Assembly: GCA_040954595.2 (NCBI GenBank)
Contig: CM082593.2
Span: 10,726,001 to 10,790,000 of the forward strand
Length of the DNA stretch: 64,000 nucleotides
Direction: 5' to 3'
DNA from: Balanoglossus misakiensis
Lineage: Eukaryota > Hemichordata
Below are positions 60,340 to 64,000 of this stretch, piece after piece. The notes beneath the pieces are model-generated. The model made no database searches and was not told where the DNA came from. It saw only the letters and a program-made list of their open reading frames with translations. Position 1 is the first letter of the stretch; each line of letters begins with the position of its first letter. Both the position numbers and the translations under genes were made by a program.

Positions 60340-63300
60340 GAATTTTTGGTAAGGAAGGTTTGAGAAGTCCATTCTATGTAAAAAATGGTGCTCATTCCAA
60401 AAAAGTCAGTCTTATTAACCCCACTCAAGACAAAATTGCCATTTTGGCCATTTTTAACCCCAAAATGGTCTTTTTTTAGAAAACACTAAAAACACATTGT
60501 TTTCGTCACATTCTGAGATCTGATAACATATGATATGCTTATTCTATGTAAAATTTGGTGAATATTACGAAAAAAGTAGTTCGATTGACCCAAAACAACA
60601 GAAAATTGCCTTTTTGACCAATTTTTGCCCCAAAAACGTCATTTTTAGAAAAAAAATAAAACACACGGTTTTCTTCATAATGATTGATCTGGTGATATAT
60701 GGAAAGTCAATTCTATGTTAAAAGTGGTGACTTTAAAAAATAAAGCAGTCTTTTTGACCTCAATCAATACAAAAATGCCATTTTTGGCCACTTTTTGTGG
60801 TCAAAAAAGGTCATTTTTACAAAAAAACTAAAAATAAATTGTGTTTATCATATTCAGAGATCATTGGATATATGAAATGTCCATTCTATGTAAAAAATGG
60901 TGCTGATTCCAGAAATAGCAGTCTTATTGACCCTACTCAAGAAAAAATGCCATTTTTGCCACTTTTTGCCCCAAAACGTCATTTTCAGAAAACACACAAA
61001 ATTTATATATTTTCTTCACTTTCGGAGATCTGATAATGTATTATATGCCCACCCTATGTAAAATCTGGTGATTATTCGAAAAAAGCAGATTTATTGACCC
61101 AACCTAATGCAAAAATGCCCTTTTGGAAAGTTTTTGCCCCAAAAGGCCATTTTTAGAAAAAAAATTAAAAACAAACTTTTCTTCATAAAGCTCAGAGATC
61201 ATGTGATATATGAAATGTTCATCCTATGTAAAAAATGGTGCTGATTCCAGAAATAGCAGTCTTATTGATCCTACTCAAGAAAAAATGCCATTTTGCCACT
61301 TTTTGCCCCCAAAACGTCATTTTCAGAAAACACTCAAAATTTATATATTTTCTTCACTTTCGGAGATCTGATAATGAATTATATGCCCACTGTATGTGAA
61401 AAATTTCCAAAAAAGCAGTTTTATTGATGCCACTCAAGATAAAAGTGCCTTTTTGGCAAGTTTTTGCTCAAAAAGTGTCATTTCTAGAAAATACGAAAAT
61501 TATGCCATTTTCTTCCCATTGGTGATCAAATGATAAATAAAAGTACTAAAAAACCCACTCTTACTGACCCCACTGAGGGAAAAAAATATCATTTTGGCCT
61601 CTTTGCTCAAAAAGGTAACTGTTAGAAAAAATAAATACAAACTTATTTCTTTATATTCAGAGCCCTTGTGATGTATGTAAATTCGTTTTTTTTTTTGTGT
61701 GTGTGTGCAAAAAATATGCTGATACCAGCACAACGGTCTTATTGAGACACCCCGCTCAGTACAAAATTGCCATTTAGCCATCTTTTGGTCAACAATAGGC
61801 ATTTTCAGAAAACAAATATAATTGATGTTTTTGCCTTTTGTGTTCTGATGTTGTATATGCATATTTAAAACGCCATAACCATATAATGTCAATTAAATTG
61901 ATGATATTGAAAGACAGGGTTGCCACAATTTGGCAAATTTAGCCCAAAACTGAACTTAACAATAAGATGATCCATGTATACGCACTGTCTACTATAAGTC
62001 GATTATGCGTGGTGTGGAATATTTAGGTTCAGATATGCCAGCTCGGGAGAGAGTGTTGAAATTTATTCTCTTCAATCTGAATACAAAATCAGAAATTATA
62101 TTATAATTTATATCATGATACCTCCGTCATACTGATTGGACAGGAGTGCAACGATGCTAGAATACTCAATAGAGCACTGCTAAAACTGGCCCCTGAACTA
62201 GCACGCAGCAGGGAAAATGTGGGTTTAAACTAAATAAACATAAAACCCTTGACGTTTTAATTTGGAACTGCTGTATGGGAATATTTGGGCAATGTGCAAT
62301 GCCTTTCTTTTGTCATCTGTATCATGTTTAGAGCTTGGTCCCGGGCGGCGTGTTTACATTCATTGACGCGAGTTTTGTTCCATTCGTAACTTCTTTTCCT
62401 CTCGACGCTGTTTCATCATCATTATGAGTTCAACTTGGGCTAATTTTGCAAAAACTCCAAATACAAACATTTTTTCGGTACAAAATGGCTAAAATGATAA
62501 TTTTTTCTTGAGTAGATCTATTTTTGGCTACAAATAGCAAAAAAGGCAATTTTGACAACCAGAGTGCCGTTTTTGGAATAGTCACCAAATTTTACACAGA
62601 ATGGACTTTTCATACATGATCAGATCTCTGAATATGAAGAAAACAATTTTTCTTTAGTTTGTTTGTTTTTAATGAACATTTTTGACCAAAAAAGTGGCCG
62701 AAATTACAAATTTCAATTGAATAGGGTAAGTAAGACTTCCGTTTTTGGAACAGTAACCACGTTTCAATATAGAATGGGCTTTTATTTATAATAAGATCAC
62801 CGAAAGTGAAGAAAAGAGAATGCTTATTAATATATTCTTAAAAATAACAATTTTGTGCAAAACTTAGCCAAAAAGGTGATTTCATCATGGTTGAGGTAAT
62901 TAAGACTGCATTTCTGGAATCAACACCTATTTTACAATAAATGTACTTTTCACACATCATAGAATCTCCAAATAAGAATCAAACAGTTTGTTTATAATGA
63001 TTTTCGAAAAGTGGCTTTTTGGGCAAAAACTTGTCAAAAAAGCACTGTTTTCTTGAGTGGCGCTAGTAATTTTTTTTGAATTTTTTCACATAGAGTGGGT
63101 ACATAATACATCATCATCTCCGAAAGTGAAGAAAATATAAAAGTTTTGGGTGTTTTCTAGAAATGACACTTTTTGGGCAAAAACTTGCCAAAGGGCACTT
63201 TTATCTTGGGTGGCATCAATAAAACTGCTTTTTTGGAAATTTTTCACATAAAGTGGGCATATAATACATTATCAGATCTCCGAAAGTGAAGAAAATATAT

Positions 63301-64000
63301 AAATTTTGAGTGTTTTCTGAAAATGACGTTTTTGGGGCAAAAAGTGGCAAAAATGGCATTTTTTCTTGAGTAGGATCAATAAGACTGCTATTTCTGGAAT
63401 TAGCACCATTTTTTACATAGGTTGAACACTTCATATATCACATGATCTCTGAGCTTTATGAAGAAAAGTTTGTTTTTAATTTTTTTTTCTAAAAACGGCC
63501 TTTTTGGGTAATAACTTTCCAAAAGGGCATTTTTGCATTAGGTTGGGTCAATAAATCTGCTTTTTTGGAATAATCACCAAGTTTTACATAAGATGGGCAT
63601 ATAAGTGAAGAAAATATATAAATTTTGAGTGTTTTCTAAAAATGACGTTTTGGGGCAAAAAGTGGCAAAAATGGCATTTTTTTTCTTGAGTAGGGTCAAT
63701 AAGACTGCTATTTCTGAAATCAGCACCGTTTTTTACATAGAATGGACACTTCATATATCCAATGATCTCTGAATATGAAAAACACAATTTATTTTTAGTT
63801 TTTTTGTAAAAATGACCTTTTTTGACCTCAAAAAGTGGCCAAAAATGGCATTTTTGTATTGATTGAGGTCAAAAAGACTGCTTTTTTTTTTAAAGTCACC
63901 ACTTTTAACATAGAATTGACTTTCCATATATCACCAGATCAACTATTATGAAGAAAACCGTGTTTTTTAATTTTTTTCTAAAAATGACGTTTTTTTGGCA
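60340..64000. repeat. Large palindrome of ~168-bp tandem units, centre near 62315, runs off right edge
   Basis: The left arm (60340-61890) has about nine units at ~168-bp steps, marked by CATTTTTAGAAAA-type words near 60470, 60640, 60809, 60978, 61146, 61315, 61480, 61618 and 61798. Alternate units are more alike, giving a ~337-bp dimer. The right arm (62450-64000) is the reverse complement: counterparts near 63815, 63640, 63490, 63318 and 63158 all give midpoints of 62309-62319. The 60640-61480 part is nearly identical to its mirror; the inner parts are more diverged. The spacer (about 61900-62440) holds the repeat seen at 58549. No protein is evident. It may be the long inverted termini of a large DNA transposon or an inverted satellite. 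Confidence 0.9.
62126..62400 (+). repeat. Palindrome spacer repeat
   Basis: Direct copy of 58549-58810, lying across the symmetry centre of the large palindrome. It is not itself palindromic. Confidence 0.75.

Overview
The window is animal (metazoan) nuclear DNA: AT-rich, full of introns, with GT-AG splice sites, phase-1 introns between extracellular domains, non-LTR retrotransposon remains, many short inverted-repeat transposons, microsatellites and satellite DNA. The domain content (C-type lectin, CUB, sushi, calcium-binding EGF) and repeat style suggest a marine invertebrate such as a hemichordate, cephalochordate or lophotrochozoan. The species cannot be settled from the sequence alone. 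There is no sign of a prokaryotic or viral gene set.

Layout. 1-1330: 5' part of a CR1/L2/Jockey-like non-LTR retrotransposon on the minus strand (end of the endonuclease, linker, N-terminal half of the reverse transcriptase). 3359-21396 (+): the only convincing host gene, a mosaic extracellular protein in 15 visible exons: C-type lectin domain, CUB1, a dead half CUB2, CUB3, short linker, sushi 1, sushi 2, a truncated sushi 3, and two calcium-binding EGF domains. Both ends of the gene lie outside what I can see. Three faults (a reading-phase clash inside CUB1, a TGA plus missing half in CUB2, a sushi 3 without its first cysteine) suggest a decaying paralogue, an unusual splice pattern, or assembly or sequence errors. 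Its introns hold many small DNA transposons, several flanked by TTAA.

22231-36592: a 14.4-kb satellite of 90-bp units with 74/75-bp shortened units. Its distal part is a nearly perfect 4431-bp tandem duplication. The satellite follows the last visible exon, so it lies in a downstream intron or past the gene's end. Long ORFs on both strands here are by-products of a 90-bp period. 36593-39400: hairpins, short tandem repeats and a 50-bp minisatellite. 40050-40352: a 5'-truncated non-LTR element with its simple-sequence tail. 40360-57170: multi-copy noncoding repeats, including a pair of direct copies (about 45.1-50.7 and 53.3-57.2 kb) whose comparison exposes two natural empty/filled transposon sites, with TTAA and TAA target duplications. 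57320-57736: a foldback element. 60340-64000: a large palindrome built from ~168-bp tandem units, centred near 62315 and running off the right edge.

Only the CTLD-CUB-sushi-EGF locus looks like a cellular gene, probably a secreted or cell-surface adhesion or recognition protein. The rest is a record of repeat invasion and array growth. I found no CRISPR array, rRNA or convincing tRNA gene.
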